A stretch of DNA of 19,214 nt from Collinsella aerofaciens. GTDB lineage: Bacteria > Actinomycetota > Coriobacteriia > Coriobacteriales > Coriobacteriaceae. A program made the translations under genes and the position numbers. Positions 1 to 8,034 of the stretch are shown here, piece by piece. Position 1 is the first letter of the stretch. Each line of letters begins with the position of its first letter. Where the stretch lies: assembly GCA_030841765.1 (NCBI GenBank), contig JAUUSS010000037.1, positions 1-19,214 on the forward strand. Direction: 5' to 3'. The notes under the pieces were generated by a model, which was given only the letters and a program-made list of their open reading frames with translations, ran no database searches and was not told the DNA's origin.

Positions 1-12
1 GGGAGCGCTCCC
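1..12. promoter_or_regulatory. Perfect 12-bp palindrome, candidate LacI-family operator
   Basis: GGGAGCGCTCCC is a perfect palindrome at the window edge. It matches the core of the operator TGGGAGCGCTCCCA known for actinobacterial LacI-family sugar regulators such as CebR of Streptomyces. The left flank is outside the window and the right flank is G, not A. It lies 13 bases before a promoter-like TTGACA, so it could control the downstream GntR-type gene or a divergent gene outside the window. A chance GC palindrome is possible. Confidence 0.4.
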
Positions 13-24
13 GCAAACTGCCTA

Positions 25-53
25 TTGACAACTTATAGGAGCGTCGGTTTTAT
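25..53 (+). promoter_or_regulatory. Predicted sigma-70-type promoter of the GntR-type gene
   Basis: A perfect -35 box TTGACA (25-30) is followed, after 17 bases, by TTTTAT (48-53) as a fair -10 box. The start would fall near 60, inside the inverted repeat at 57-69, leaving a leader of about 50 bases before the ATG at 113. The surroundings are clearly more AT-rich than the coding regions. The -10 assignment is less certain than the -35. Confidence 0.45.
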
Positions 54-56
54 TGT

Positions 57-69
57 TGTATTGAATACA
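57..69. promoter_or_regulatory. Candidate operator, inverted repeat TGTATT-G-AATACA
   Basis: This is a perfect 6-1-6 inverted repeat just after the predicted -10 box. GntR/HutC-type regulators commonly bind short AT-containing palindromes and repress their own genes, so autoregulation is the simplest reading. Between it and the start codon, ATACAGGTT occurs twice with an 11-base period (87-95 and 98-106), about one helical turn. Assignment to a specific protein is inference. Confidence 0.4.
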
Positions 70-112
70 TGCTTGATTAGATACGCATACAGGTTAGATA
101 CAGGTTGATCGC

Positions 113-835
113 ATGAACGCTTCATCTAAAAAGAGACTGACCCAATACGAGCGCTTGGCGGGCATGCTGCGCGACCGCATCGCCTCCGGCACCTACGCGC
201 GCGGAGACAAGCTGCCGTCCGAGATGGAACTCATGGACGAATCGGGGCTGTCGCGCAGCACCGTACGCCACGCCCTTAAGGTGCTCGTTGACGAGGGCCT
301 GGTGCGCACCGAGCGCGGGCGTGGCGCCTTTGTGGCCGACACGCCGGCACTCCACGAGAACAACCTGGTGTTTTCGAGCTACACGACACAGGTCCAGGGT
401 CAGGGTATGAAGCCCACCACGCGCACGGTGGATTCGGGCTTTGCCAAGGCCGCGGGCAATGCGGCCAAGTTCTTCGATGTCGCCGTGGGCAGCAAGCTCG
501 TCAAACTTGTCCGCCTGCGTTATCTGGACGATGCGCCGCTGTGCCTGGAGACCACCTATCTACCACCGAGCTTTGAAGCACTCATCGATCGCGATATCAA
601 CGGTTCGCTCTACGCCACGCTGCGCCAGGAATTCCATCGCGCGCCGGCACAGGGACATAAGACCTTTGAGGTGTGCTATGCCTCGCAAAACGAGGCGTTT
701 TTGCTCAACGTTGGGCGCGGGCAGGCGCTGATCCTGATCACCGACTACGTGTACGACACCGACGGCCGACCGCTCCATGTCTCCAAGCGCATCCAGCGCA
801 CCGACCGTGCCAAATACACCGAGCCCATCGGCTAA
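113..835 (+). CDS. GntR-family (HutC/UTRA-type) transcriptional regulator
   Basis: This 240-residue protein has the normal size for the family. Residues 10-77 form the GntR winged helix: a helix with IASGTYARGDKLPSE, the recognition region GLSRSTVRHALKVLVDEGLV, then the wing RTERGRGAFVA. Residues 90-235 match the UTRA ligand domain of HutC/FarR-type repressors, which bind a small molecule (often a sugar phosphate or amino-acid derivative) to release DNA. The ATG has only a weak AGG eight bases upstream. The gene is alone on the plus strand and converges with the acetyltransferase 21 bases away, so no neighbour reveals the ligand. A target upstream of the window is likely. The family is clear; the effector is unknown. 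Confidence 0.9.
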   Translation: MNASSKKRLTQYERLAGMLRDRIASGTYARGDKLPSEMELMDESGLSRSTVRHALKVLVDEGLVRTERGRGAFVADTPALHENNLVFSSYTTQVQGQGMKPTTRTVDSGFAKAAGNAAKFFDVAVGSKLVKLVRLRYLDDAPLCLETTYLPPSFEALIDRDINGSLYATLRQEFHRAPAQGHKTFEVCYASQNEAFLLNVGRGQALILITDYVYDTDGRPLHVSKRIQRTDRAKYTEPIG

Positions 836-856
836 CCTGCCAAAATAAACCTGTCC

Positions 857-1447
857 CTAAATGGTAGGTTTGAGGAGGTCGGGGAACCAGGTTGGTTTGG
901 GTTGGTTGGGGACGCGCTCGGCTAGGACCAACTCCATCCAGCACATGTCGTACCAGCGGCCGAACTTTTGGGCGCAGCGATCGAAGGCGCCCACCAGGCG
1001 ATACCCCATATGGGCATGGAAGTCCTGGCTGTTGTGCGTCAGGTACTCATCGTCCTTGTCGTGCGGCACGGCGATGAGGGCGCACATGTTGGTGATACCC
1101 ATCGCGATCAGGCATTGCTTAAGCGCGTCATGCAGCTTGCGGCCCAGCCCGCCGTGGCGCACATCACGCGCCAGGTAGATCGATGTCTCGACCGACCAGT
1201 CGTATGCCTCGCGGCTGTTGAGCGGACTCACATAGGCATAGCCTACCGGACGCCCGTCCAGTTCCATCACCAGATACGGATAGCGCTTGAGCGTGCGCTC
1301 GATGCGCCCGGCGAACTCCTCAACGCTCGGCACCTCGTATTCGCAGGTAATCGCCGTCTGGCGCACATACGGCTCATAGATGGCAAGCAACGCCGGCGCA
1401 TCATCGGGCGTCGCCAGACGAATCGTCGGATCGGACATCTCGGTCAT
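857..1447 (-). CDS. GNAT N-acetyltransferase, phosphinothricin acetyltransferase (Pat/YncA)-like
   Basis: This 196-residue single-domain acyltransferase transfers the acetyl group of acetyl-CoA to an amine. The acetyl-CoA pyrophosphate loop RHGGLG (97-102) follows the strand SVETSIYLARDVR. The C-terminal FHAHMGYRLVGAFDRCAQKFG and the following W-D pair are typical of the Pat/YncA/MnaT subfamily, whose members acetylate phosphinothricin, methionine sulfone/sulfoximine or other amino acids. I chose the ATG at 1447 because GGGGGAAGGG lies just upstream; an in-frame start eight codons earlier would lie in a terminator T-tract. The 5' end is only 16 bases from that terminator, so expression may depend on read-through or a very close promoter. 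The substrate cannot be named. Confidence 0.85.
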   Translation of the reverse strand: MTEMSDPTIRLATPDDAPALLAIYEPYVRQTAITCEYEVPSVEEFAGRIERTLKRYPYLVMELDGRPVGYAYVSPLNSREAYDWSVETSIYLARDVRHGGLGRKLHDALKQCLIAMGITNMCALIAVPHDKDDEYLTHNSQDFHAHMGYRLVGAFDRCAQKFGRWYDMCWMELVLAERVPNQPKPTWFPDLLKPTI

Positions 1448-1463
1448 ACAACCCTTCCCCCTC

Positions 1464-1506
1464 AAAAACAAAGGCCACCTTGCGCCAAACCCAGCGCAAG
1501 GCGGCC
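1464..1506 (-). terminator. Rho-independent terminator after threonine aldolase
   Basis: Read on the minus strand, GGCC plus CTTGCGC pair with GCGCAAG plus GGCC around a short loop, followed by TTTGTTTTT. It begins 18 bases after the aldolase stop and probably ends the mfd-PAP2-aldolase transcript. It finishes almost on the ribosome site of the acetyltransferase gene. Confidence 0.87.
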
Positions 1507-1524
1507 CCTTGTCATTACATCAGG

Positions 1525-2550
1525 CTACAGAACAGCCGCCAACGCGTCGATGTCCTCCTGCGTCGTGGCCCAGCTGGTGCAAAAGCGCACCACCGTGTGA
1601 GTATCGTCGTACTTTTCCCAGTACTCGATCGAGGCATGCTCGCGAATGCGGGCCATATCCTCGTTGGGCAGAATCACAAACTGCTGGTTCGTGGGCGTCT
1701 CCAAAAAGAACTGGTAACCGCGCTCGTGCAGCACACGACGTAGCGTCTGGGCCGTCTCGATCGCCTGTCGACCAATCTCAAAATACAAGCCATCGGTAAA
1801 GAGTGCCTCAAACTGCACGCCCGTCAGGCGGCCCTTGGCCAACAGCGCGCCGTGCTGCTTAATGCGCGGAATGGGATGTGCCGGAGCGTGCATGCCGCAG
1901 AACACCACAGCCTCGCCGCAGAGCGCGCCGCACTTGGTGCCGCCGATGTAGAACACGTCGCACAGCTGCGCCAGCTCGGGCAGGGTAATGTCGCACTCAT
2001 CGGCCGCCAGCGCATAGGCCAGGCGAGCACCGTCCACAAACAGCGGAATCTCGCGCTTCTGGCATACCGCATGAATCGCCGCGAGCTCGGCCTTGGAGTA
2101 CAGCGTGCCGTACTCGGTCGATAGACTCACGTACACGGCGCCCGGGAACACCGTGTGCTCGTAGCTCTCGTTTTCGTAGAACACCTGGATATAGTTCTCG
2201 AGGTCCTCGGCGTGCATCTTGCCCTCGTAGCCGGGGATGGTGAGTACCTTGTGGCCGCCAAACTCGATGGCGCCCGCCTCGTGGCAGGCGACGTGGCCAG
2301 TCTCGGCAGCAACGACGCCCTCGTACGGCGCGAGCAGCATGTCAATCACCGTCGCGTTGGCCTGCGTGCCGCCCACCAGAAAAAACACGTCGGCATCGGG
2401 GGCTTGGCAGGCCTCGCGAATAAGTTGCTTGGCACGCTCGGTATGCGCATCGGTACCGTAGCCGGGCTGCGGCTCCATGTTGGTATCGACGAGCGCCTGC
2501 AGCACCGCTGGGTGTGCGCCGTGGGAATAGTCGTTGTTGAACGCGAGCAT
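1525..2550 (-). CDS. ltaE: Low-specificity L-threonine aldolase (PLP enzyme)
   Basis: This 341-residue fold-type I PLP enzyme cleaves L-threonine/allo-threonine to glycine and acetaldehyde in the cytoplasm. The opening FNNDYSHGAHPAVLQAL is characteristic. Residues 59-64 (VGGTQA) bind the cofactor phosphate, FVDGAR (171-176) carries the Asp that pairs with the pyridine nitrogen, and YIGGTK (201-206) carries the Schiff-base lysine K206. The length fits the short bacterial branch of the beta-eliminating lyase family. The ATG is preceded by AGAGGA at good spacing. It lies 45 bases after the PAP2 gene with no terminator between, so co-transcription is likely. A related beta-eliminating lyase with another amino-acid substrate is the main alternative. 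Confidence 0.88.
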   Translation of the reverse strand: MLAFNNDYSHGAHPAVLQALVDTNMEPQPGYGTDAHTERAKQLIREACQAPDADVFFLVGGTQANATVIDMLLAPYEGVVAAETGHVACHEAGAIEFGGHKVLTIPGYEGKMHAEDLENYIQVFYENESYEHTVFPGAVYVSLSTEYGTLYSKAELAAIHAVCQKREIPLFVDGARLAYALAADECDITLPELAQLCDVFYIGGTKCGALCGEAVVFCGMHAPAHPIPRIKQHGALLAKGRLTGVQFEALFTDGLYFEIGRQAIETAQTLRRVLHERGYQFFLETPTNQQFVILPNEDMARIREHASIEYWEKYDDTHTVVRFCTSWATTQEDIDALAAVL

Positions 2551-2595
2551 GGCAATCCTCTCTTACCGGGTATCGGCCAGATGATTCAAACGGAG

Positions 2596-3459
2596 CTATT
2601 GTACGCCGTTGGGATAGGCAATGCGCGCGGCAAGGCACTCAAGCGCCAGTACCAGGGCAAAACCGCAGCTCACGTCGCTCAAAAAGTGTGCACCGATCAC
2701 GATGCGGCCAAGCGCGACGAGCGCCGCGACCACAGCCGCCGCCCAAAAGATCACGCGGCGACGCGAAGATTTTTCCTTAAAGGCTGCCGCGGGAAGCCCG
2801 GCGAGCATAAGGCCAATCGCCGCATGCGCCGTGTGTCCGCTCGCAAACGACTTAAAGCCGTCCTTGACTACACCGGCGGCAATATAGGCCCACTTGTCAG
2901 GGTTGCCGATCACCCACCACGGCTGAAACTCGAGTCCCTGCGTCACCTCGATCACGCGCATGCGTGGGCGCGACCACAGCGGCTTGACAATCACGTTGAG
3001 GATGATGGCCTGAGCGACCCACACGACAAGCACCATCAACGCCCAGCGCGTGAGCTCGTCGGGCTCGGTCGTGCGCGTGAGACGATAGACGATAAGATTG
3101 GCGGCGATGACCAGCACAAACGTCAGCACCAACTGAGCCGCGATGAGTTTGCCGCCAACCCTCAGGGACGAAACGATCTCGTAGCCGAGCAGGCCCACGT
3201 TGATGAGGATGCCGAGCACGGCGAGCCATTTGCTCCCCCTGGAGTCGGGACGCACCGCGCGCACGAGCATAACGCCCGCGATGCTCGCCGTCAGCTCAAA
3301 CGGCAGCTCGCCGGCCGCCTCGATAAAGCGACCGTACATGCTGCCGATATTGAACAGCGCGCTCGAGATCTGATAATCGAAGAAGCTGCCCACGCCCAGA
3401 CAAAGACACAGGACAACCGCGATAATGGCGACATCTTTCTTATAGATGTATCCGAACAT
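2596..3459 (-). CDS. PAP2-superfamily membrane phosphatase
   Basis: This 287-residue integral membrane protein has about six to seven hydrophobic helices. It carries the three PAP2/acid phosphatase motifs: K159 to R166 (KPLWSRPR, followed by Met instead of the usual Pro), SGH at 207-209, and R252 with H258 and D262 (GRIVIGAHFLSD). H209 and H258 are the expected nucleophile and charge-relay histidines. Family members dephosphorylate phosphatidic acid, phosphatidylglycerophosphate or undecaprenyl pyrophosphate at the membrane; which substrate applies here is not visible. The start is supported by AAAGGA upstream of the ATG. It sits 56 bases after mfd and 45 before the aldolase gene, probably in one operon. 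Confidence 0.86.
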   Translation of the reverse strand: MFGYIYKKDVAIIAVVLCLCLGVGSFFDYQISSALFNIGSMYGRFIEAAGELPFELTASIAGVMLVRAVRPDSRGSKWLAVLGILINVGLLGYEIVSSLRVGGKLIAAQLVLTFVLVIAANLIVYRLTRTTEPDELTRWALMVLVVWVAQAIILNVIVKPLWSRPRMRVIEVTQGLEFQPWWVIGNPDKWAYIAAGVVKDGFKSFASGHTAHAAIGLMLAGLPAAAFKEKSSRRRVIFWAAAVVAALVALGRIVIGAHFLSDVSCGFALVLALECLAARIAYPNGVQ

Positions 3460-3515
3460 GCTTTCCTTTCGATGGAGCCAGATTGCCCAAATGGGGCGTT
3501 TGCAGCGTCGACCCG

Positions 3516-6500
3516 TTAGTCGTCGTCGCTGGCACCCAGCTGTTGCAGCAGCATGAGTGCCGCGGCCACGGGGCCGGTGCCGTCGTTGGCGTCGAGACCG
3601 CGACCCAGGCCGCTGCCCGCGCCGGCGCCCGCCTTGTAGGGCACCGACAACTTGCGGCTCTTGGGGAAGTTCACCGCGCCATAGCGGGTCTTAAGCTCAA
3701 AGGCCACCTTCTTGGGCACGTCGACGCCCAAAAACGTGATGCGACCGCCGCTGAGCGTGACGCTCTCGAGCCCCAGGCGCTCGCCGCGAATGCGGATGCG
3801 CGCGCGATTGAACAGGTTGAGTCCCGCCAACGGCAGCTCACCATGCGCGGCCTCGGTCTCTTCCTGCACCTCGTCAATGCTCTCCAGGTCCTCGGCCGCT
3901 GCGAGCTTACGGTACACGAGCACGCGCTGGTCCACCGCCGGCAGGTACTCCTCGGACAAGAAGTAGTCGGCCGGCAGGTTAATACCCACGCTCGCCGCCT
4001 CCACGCCGGCGTCGTCATCGCCGCGCGCCTCGGCCACGGCCTGGCCCAGCATCTGCGTAAACAGATCAAAGCCCACGCTCGACAGGTTGCCGTGCTGCTC
4101 GGCTCCCATAAGCGAACCGGCGCCACGGATCTCTAGGTCGCGCATGGCGATGCGCATGCCGCTGCCCAGGTCCTGGAACTCGGAAAGTGCGGTCAGGCGC
4201 GCCGTTGCCTCCTCGGTGAGCGGCAGCTCGCCGGGGAACATAAAGTACGCGTAGGCCTGCGTGGCAGAGCGGCCCACACGGCCCTTGAGCTGGTAGAGCT
4301 GCGCCAGGCCAAGGCGCTGCGAGTCCTCGATGATCAGCGTGTTGGCCGTTGCGTTGTCGATGCCGCTCTCCACGATGGTCGTGGCGATGAGCACATCGAT
4401 CTTTTTGGTCGCGAACTCAATCATCACGTCCTCGACCTCGCGCGGGCTCATCTTGCCGTGTGCCACGCCCACGCGCGCCTCGGGCGCGGCCTCATGCACG
4501 CGCGCCACGGCGTCATCGATGGTCTTAACGCGGTTGGACACGTAGTACACCTGGCCGCCGCGGCCCACCTCCAGGCGAATCGCCGCGCTCACCACATCGG
4601 GGTCGTACTCCCCCACGTGCACGATCACGGGACGACGCCCGGTCGGCGGTGTGGTGATCAGGCTCATGTCGCGCACGCCGCTCGTGGCCATCTGCATGGT
4701 TCGCGGAATAGGCGTTGCCGAAAGCGTGAGCACGTCGATTTGCTCGCGCAGGTTCTTGAGCTGCTCCTTGTGCTGCACACCAAAGCGCTGCTCCTCGTCG
4801 ATGATCACCATGCCCAGGTTCTTGGGGTTCACGTCGGCAGAAAGCAAGCGGTGCGTGCCGATGAGCACGTCGATCGTGCCCTCGGTAAACGCCTTAAGCG
4901 CGCGCTTTTGCTGCGCCGGGGTGCGGAAGCGGCTGAGCACTTCGACCTCGAGGCCAAACGGGGCAAAGCGCTCAAAGAACGTCTCATAGTGCTGCTGGGC
5001 CAGAATGGTCGTGGGGCAGAGCACCATGACCTGGCGGCCGGAGTCCACGCACTTAAACGCCGCGCGCAGGGCAACCTCGGTCTTGCCAAAGCCCACGTCG
5101 CCGCACAGCAGGCGGTCCATGGGCTTGGGCGCTTCCATGTCGGCCTTGATGTCGGCAATAGCCTCCAGCTGGTCGCGCGTCTCGTCGTAGGGAAAGCTCT
5201 CCTCCATCTCGATCTGCTCGGGCGTGTCGGGCGGGCAGGCGATACCGGTAATCGACGAGCGGCGTGTATACAGGTCGACCAGGTCAAACGCCAGCTTTTT
5301 GGCATTCTTGCGCGCCTTGTTGGTAGCCCGCGTCCAGTCGGCGGTGTTGAGCCTGGTCAGGCGCGGCTTGTCGCCGTCGGGGCCAACATAGCGCGTGATG
5401 CGGTCGACCTGCTCGAGCGGCACGTAGAGCTTGTCGCCGTCGGCATATTCCAGCAAAAAGTAGTCGCGCTCCTTGCCGCCCACTTCCTGGCGCGCGATCT
5501 CGCTAAAGAGCGCGATGCCGTGAGTGGCGTGCACCACGTAGTCGCCCGGCTTAAACGGAAACGTGATCTGCGTAATGTCCACCTTGCGGCGGCTGCGCGC
5601 GCGGTTGGCATCCATACGGGCGTTGAGGTCGGCGATCGAGAACACGGCCAGGTTGGCATCGGGCACCACCACGCCCTGCGGCAGGGCGGCATCGACAAAG
5701 GTCACGCGTCCGCGCGAGATAGTGGGCACGGCAGCACCGGCGGCAGCCTGGGCCGCGCCCGCCTCGAGCGAGCGGGCGTTGAGCGCGTCAGCCTTACGCT
5801 CGCGAATTGCAGCATGAGCATCCTGACGGGCAGCACGATCGGCAGAATCTGCCGCCGCCACGCGCACGCGCTCGCCAATGACGCCGGCGTTTTCGGGCGC
5901 GGCCGTCAGCGATTCCTCAAAGGTAATGCCCTCGTCGCCAAAGGTGAGCTCCATCGACTCGCGCGCGCCGCGGTCGGGAATGGCAAACACGCAGGCATAG
6001 CGCTTGCCCACGACTTCCTGAACGCGCGTCATAAAACGGTTGTCCGAGCCTGCGATAGCAGGCTGCTCAATCTTGAGCTCGGCCGTCACCGCACCGCCGG
6101 CACGGATGAGGCTTACGTAGTTCAAGCGCTGCTGGGCACCAAAATCGAGCTGTTGAGCGCGCACGTACAGACCATCCAGGCGGTCAATCCCTGCCTCGCC
6201 GGCACGCGCCTCGATATCCTCGTAGGCGCGCAGGCAGTCGTCGAACAGCGAGCGCGGCTCGGACAGAACCACGAGCGCCTTGCCGCTCACGTGCGCCAAC
6301 GGGCTTACGGTCTGGCCGTACATCACCGGCAAAAAGCGGTCGAGCTCGGGCGTGACGATGCGCGCATCCACCATCTCGAGCAGCGCCGCCAGTTTGCTGT
6401 CATCCTGGCTGGCGCGATAGAGCGCCACATGCATGTTGTGGACGGCCTCGTCGGTGAGTGCCAGTTCGCGGCAGGGAAAGATTTCGATGCTGTCCTCGTT

Positions 6501-7148
6501 GCCGATGGTCTGCCCCGTGGAGCTCACCATGCGGCGGATGCGGTCAATCTCGTCGCCGAAGAACTCGATGCGCACGGGTGCCTTTTCCTGTGCGGGGAAC
6601 ACCTCGACGGTGTCGCCGTGAACGCGAAACAAGCCGGGCGCATCGGCGGCGCCGGCATTGGTGTAGCCCATGCCCACCAAGCGCTGCGGCACCTCGTCAA
6701 AGGGAATCTCCTCGCCCACCGCAAAAGTAGTGGACTCCCAGTAGCGGCTCTCGACCGGCGGCACGCAGCGCAGCAGCGCGCAAGCCGAGGCGACCATGAT
6801 GCAGTTGTCCCCGCGCACGATGCGCCCCAGAGCCTCGCAGCGCTGCGCCACCACGGCGTCGTCCGGCGCCTGCTCGCGCCACGGATAGTCCTTGCGCTCA
6901 GGAAAACGACACACGTGCGCCAGGCCCACGTAGGCGGCAAGGCTACGCGCGGCGCGATCGGCCGCATCCTCGCCGCTCACGATATAGACCGTCGGGCGCG
7001 GACGGCGCGCAAACTGGGCGGCCGCCATAAGCGTGCGGCCCGACTGCGACACAGCCAGCGTCACGTCCTCGCCAGCATCGAGCCCGGCCTCGACGGCCTG
7101 CAAGGCCTCGGCAGTGTAGAGCTGCGCGGCTATACGGTGAATGAGCAT
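3516..7148 (-). CDS. mfd: Transcription-repair coupling factor Mfd
   Basis: This 1210-residue ATP-driven translocase removes RNA polymerase stalled at lesions and recruits UvrA. The N-terminus (about 10-420) has the UvrB-like region. The RNA-polymerase interaction domain (CarD/RID-like) starts near 533 with FKPGDYVVHATHGIALF. The helicase motor has Walker A GDVGFGKT (683-690), DEEQ (784-787), LSATPIPRTM and the late motif region with GRVGR. The C-terminal D7 region ends in a glycine-rich, acidic tail. An alanine-rich linker (about 430-475) separates the UvrB-like part from the RID. I chose the ATG at 7148 because GGAGGA lies five bases upstream; the in-frame TTG nine codons earlier overlaps a hairpin T-tract. 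It is the first gene of a probable operon with PAP2 and ltaE. Confidence 0.97.
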   Translation of the reverse strand: MLIHRIAAQLYTAEALQAVEAGLDAGEDVTLAVSQSGRTLMAAAQFARRPRPTVYIVSGEDAADRAARSLAAYVGLAHVCRFPERKDYPWREQAPDDAVVAQRCEALGRIVRGDNCIMVASACALLRCVPPVESRYWESTTFAVGEEIPFDEVPQRLVGMGYTNAGAADAPGLFRVHGDTVEVFPAQEKAPVRIEFFGDEIDRIRRMVSSTGQTIGNEDSIEIFPCRELALTDEAVHNMHVALYRASQDDSKLAALLEMVDARIVTPELDRFLPVMYGQTVSPLAHVSGKALVVLSEPRSLFDDCLRAYEDIEARAGEAGIDRLDGLYVRAQQLDFGAQQRLNYVSLIRAGGAVTAELKIEQPAIAGSDNRFMTRVQEVVGKRYACVFAIPDRGARESMELTFGDEGITFEESLTAAPENAGVIGERVRVAAADSADRAARQDAHAAIRERKADALNARSLEAGAAQAAAGAAVPTISRGRVTFVDAALPQGVVVPDANLAVFSIADLNARMDANRARSRRKVDITQITFPFKPGDYVVHATHGIALFSEIARQEVGGKERDYFLLEYADGDKLYVPLEQVDRITRYVGPDGDKPRLTRLNTADWTRATNKARKNAKKLAFDLVDLYTRRSSITGIACPPDTPEQIEMEESFPYDETRDQLEAIADIKADMEAPKPMDRLLCGDVGFGKTEVALRAAFKCVDSGRQVMVLCPTTILAQQHYETFFERFAPFGLEVEVLSRFRTPAQQKRALKAFTEGTIDVLIGTHRLLSADVNPKNLGMVIIDEEQRFGVQHKEQLKNLREQIDVLTLSATPIPRTMQMATSGVRDMSLITTPPTGRRPVIVHVGEYDPDVVSAAIRLEVGRGGQVYYVSNRVKTIDDAVARVHEAAPEARVGVAHGKMSPREVEDVMIEFATKKIDVLIATTIVESGIDNATANTLIIEDSQRLGLAQLYQLKGRVGRSATQAYAYFMFPGELPLTEEATARLTALSEFQDLGSGMRIAMRDLEIRGAGSLMGAEQHGNLSSVGFDLFTQMLGQAVAEARGDDDAGVEAASVGINLPADYFLSEEYLPAVDQRVLVYRKLAAAEDLESIDEVQEETEAAHGELPLAGLNLFNRARIRIRGERLGLESVTLSGGRITFLGVDVPKKVAFELKTRYGAVNFPKSRKLSVPYKAGAGAGSGLGRGLDANDGTGPVAAALMLLQQLGASDDD

Positions 7149-7173
7149 GCTGTTCCTCCGGCATTGCAACGCC

Positions 7174-7201
7174 AAAAGCCCGCCGGGGCAAGCTCGGCGG
7201 G
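7174..7201 (-). terminator. Hairpin with short T-tract in the mfd leader
   Basis: On the minus strand CCCGCCG pairs with CGGCGGG around a nine-base loop and is followed by CTTTT. It lies more than 100 bases after the nth stop and ends about 14 bases before the mfd ribosome site. It could be a second nth terminator or, if mfd is transcribed from further upstream, a leader hairpin limiting mfd expression. The T-tract is short. Confidence 0.5.
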
Positions 7202-7275
7202 TATGCGGCGGATTTCATTGCCTGTCATGGTAGCGCATGGAGAGGACTCCGGCTCAAGAGCAAACCCAGCCCCGC

Positions 7276-7300
7276 AAAAAACGCCAGACGAAGATGCGTT
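7276..7300 (-). terminator. Weak rho-independent terminator after nth
   Basis: Just after the nth stop, AACGC pairs with GCGTT around an 11-base loop, and the minus strand continues with TTTTTT. The stem is short but the T-run and position six bases after the stop codon fit termination of nth. Confidence 0.5.
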
Positions 7301-7305
7301 CCGCC

Positions 7306-7971
7306 CTACCCCGCTACGCGCACGCTGGGGCACAAATCTGCCAGCGGACACTCGTCACACTTGGGTTTGCGGGCGTCGCAGATCTCGCGACCGAAGGTGA
7401 TCCACTGATGGTTGACCGACTCCCAATACTCGTGCGGCAAAATCTTGAGCAGATCCTGCTCGGTCTTGAGCGGCTCCTTGGCATGTGTCTTGGGACTCAA
7501 CATCAGGCGATGCGCAATGCGGTTGACGTGCGTGTCCACCGCAATGCCCTCCACGATGCCATACCCCACGTTGAGCACGATGTTCGCCGTCTTGCGTCCC
7601 ACGCCCGGCAGCTTCACGAGTTCCTTCATGTCGGCCGGCACCTCGCCGCCATAGTCGGCGACGATCATCTGCGCGGCCTCCACGGCGTGCTTGGCCTTGC
7701 TCTTATAAAAGCCGAGTGACTTGATGGTGTCTGCCACGTCAGCCACACTCGCCCCGGCCATGGCCTCGGGCGTGGGCCACTGGGCAAACAGCTTCGGCGT
7801 CACCTTGTTGACCTGCGCGTCGGTCGTTTGCGCCGAGAGCAACACCGCGATCAGCAGGCGGAAGGGATTCTCGTGGTCCAAAAAGCACTCGACCGGGCCA
7901 TAGCGACGGTTGAGGCGCTCACACACCTCAACGGCGCGCTCGCGTTTGGCGGCATTGGTCTCGCGTGGCAT
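7306..7971 (-). CDS. nth: Endonuclease III (base-excision glycosylase/AP lyase)
   Basis: This 221-residue enzyme excises oxidised pyrimidines and nicks the AP site. The helix-hairpin-helix LPGVGRKTA carries the Schiff-base lysine K127, and AVDTHV carries the catalytic D146. The 4Fe-4S ligands C198, C205, C208 and C214 have the exact C-x6-C-x2-C-x5-C spacing of the family. The size is close to E. coli Nth (211). I chose the ATG at 7971 because GAGGAG lies six bases upstream; the ATG eight codons earlier lacks a ribosome site. The gene follows the ABC exporter unit in the opposite coordinate direction only by adjacency (63 bases before the exporter stop), so it may share that transcript or use a promoter in the gap. 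Confidence 0.95.
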   Translation of the reverse strand: MPRETNAAKRERAVEVCERLNRRYGPVECFLDHENPFRLLIAVLLSAQTTDAQVNKVTPKLFAQWPTPEAMAGASVADVADTIKSLGFYKSKAKHAVEAAQMIVADYGGEVPADMKELVKLPGVGRKTANIVLNVGYGIVEGIAVDTHVNRIAHRLMLSPKTHAKEPLKTEQDLLKILPHEYWESVNHQWITFGREICDARKPKCDECPLADLCPSVRVAG

Positions 7972-8034
7972 AACGACTCCTCGGCTCAACGGCACAATAA
8001 ACTTATGGGCACAATTGTCCCACGTCCGAGACGC

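Noticed and set aside
847..871. AAACCT/AGGTTT hairpin between the converging GntR and acetyltransferase genes
   Set aside because: Only a 6-bp AT-containing stem with a 13-base loop overlapping a stop codon, with no T-run on either strand.
2155..3519. A 454-codon open frame on the plus strand
   Set aside because: Antisense shadow of the PAP2 and aldolase genes; low-complexity composition, no motif.
4458..7400. A 980-codon open frame on the plus strand
   Set aside because: It is the antisense shadow of mfd, made possible by GC-rich codon bias; His/Arg/Ala-rich with no domain.
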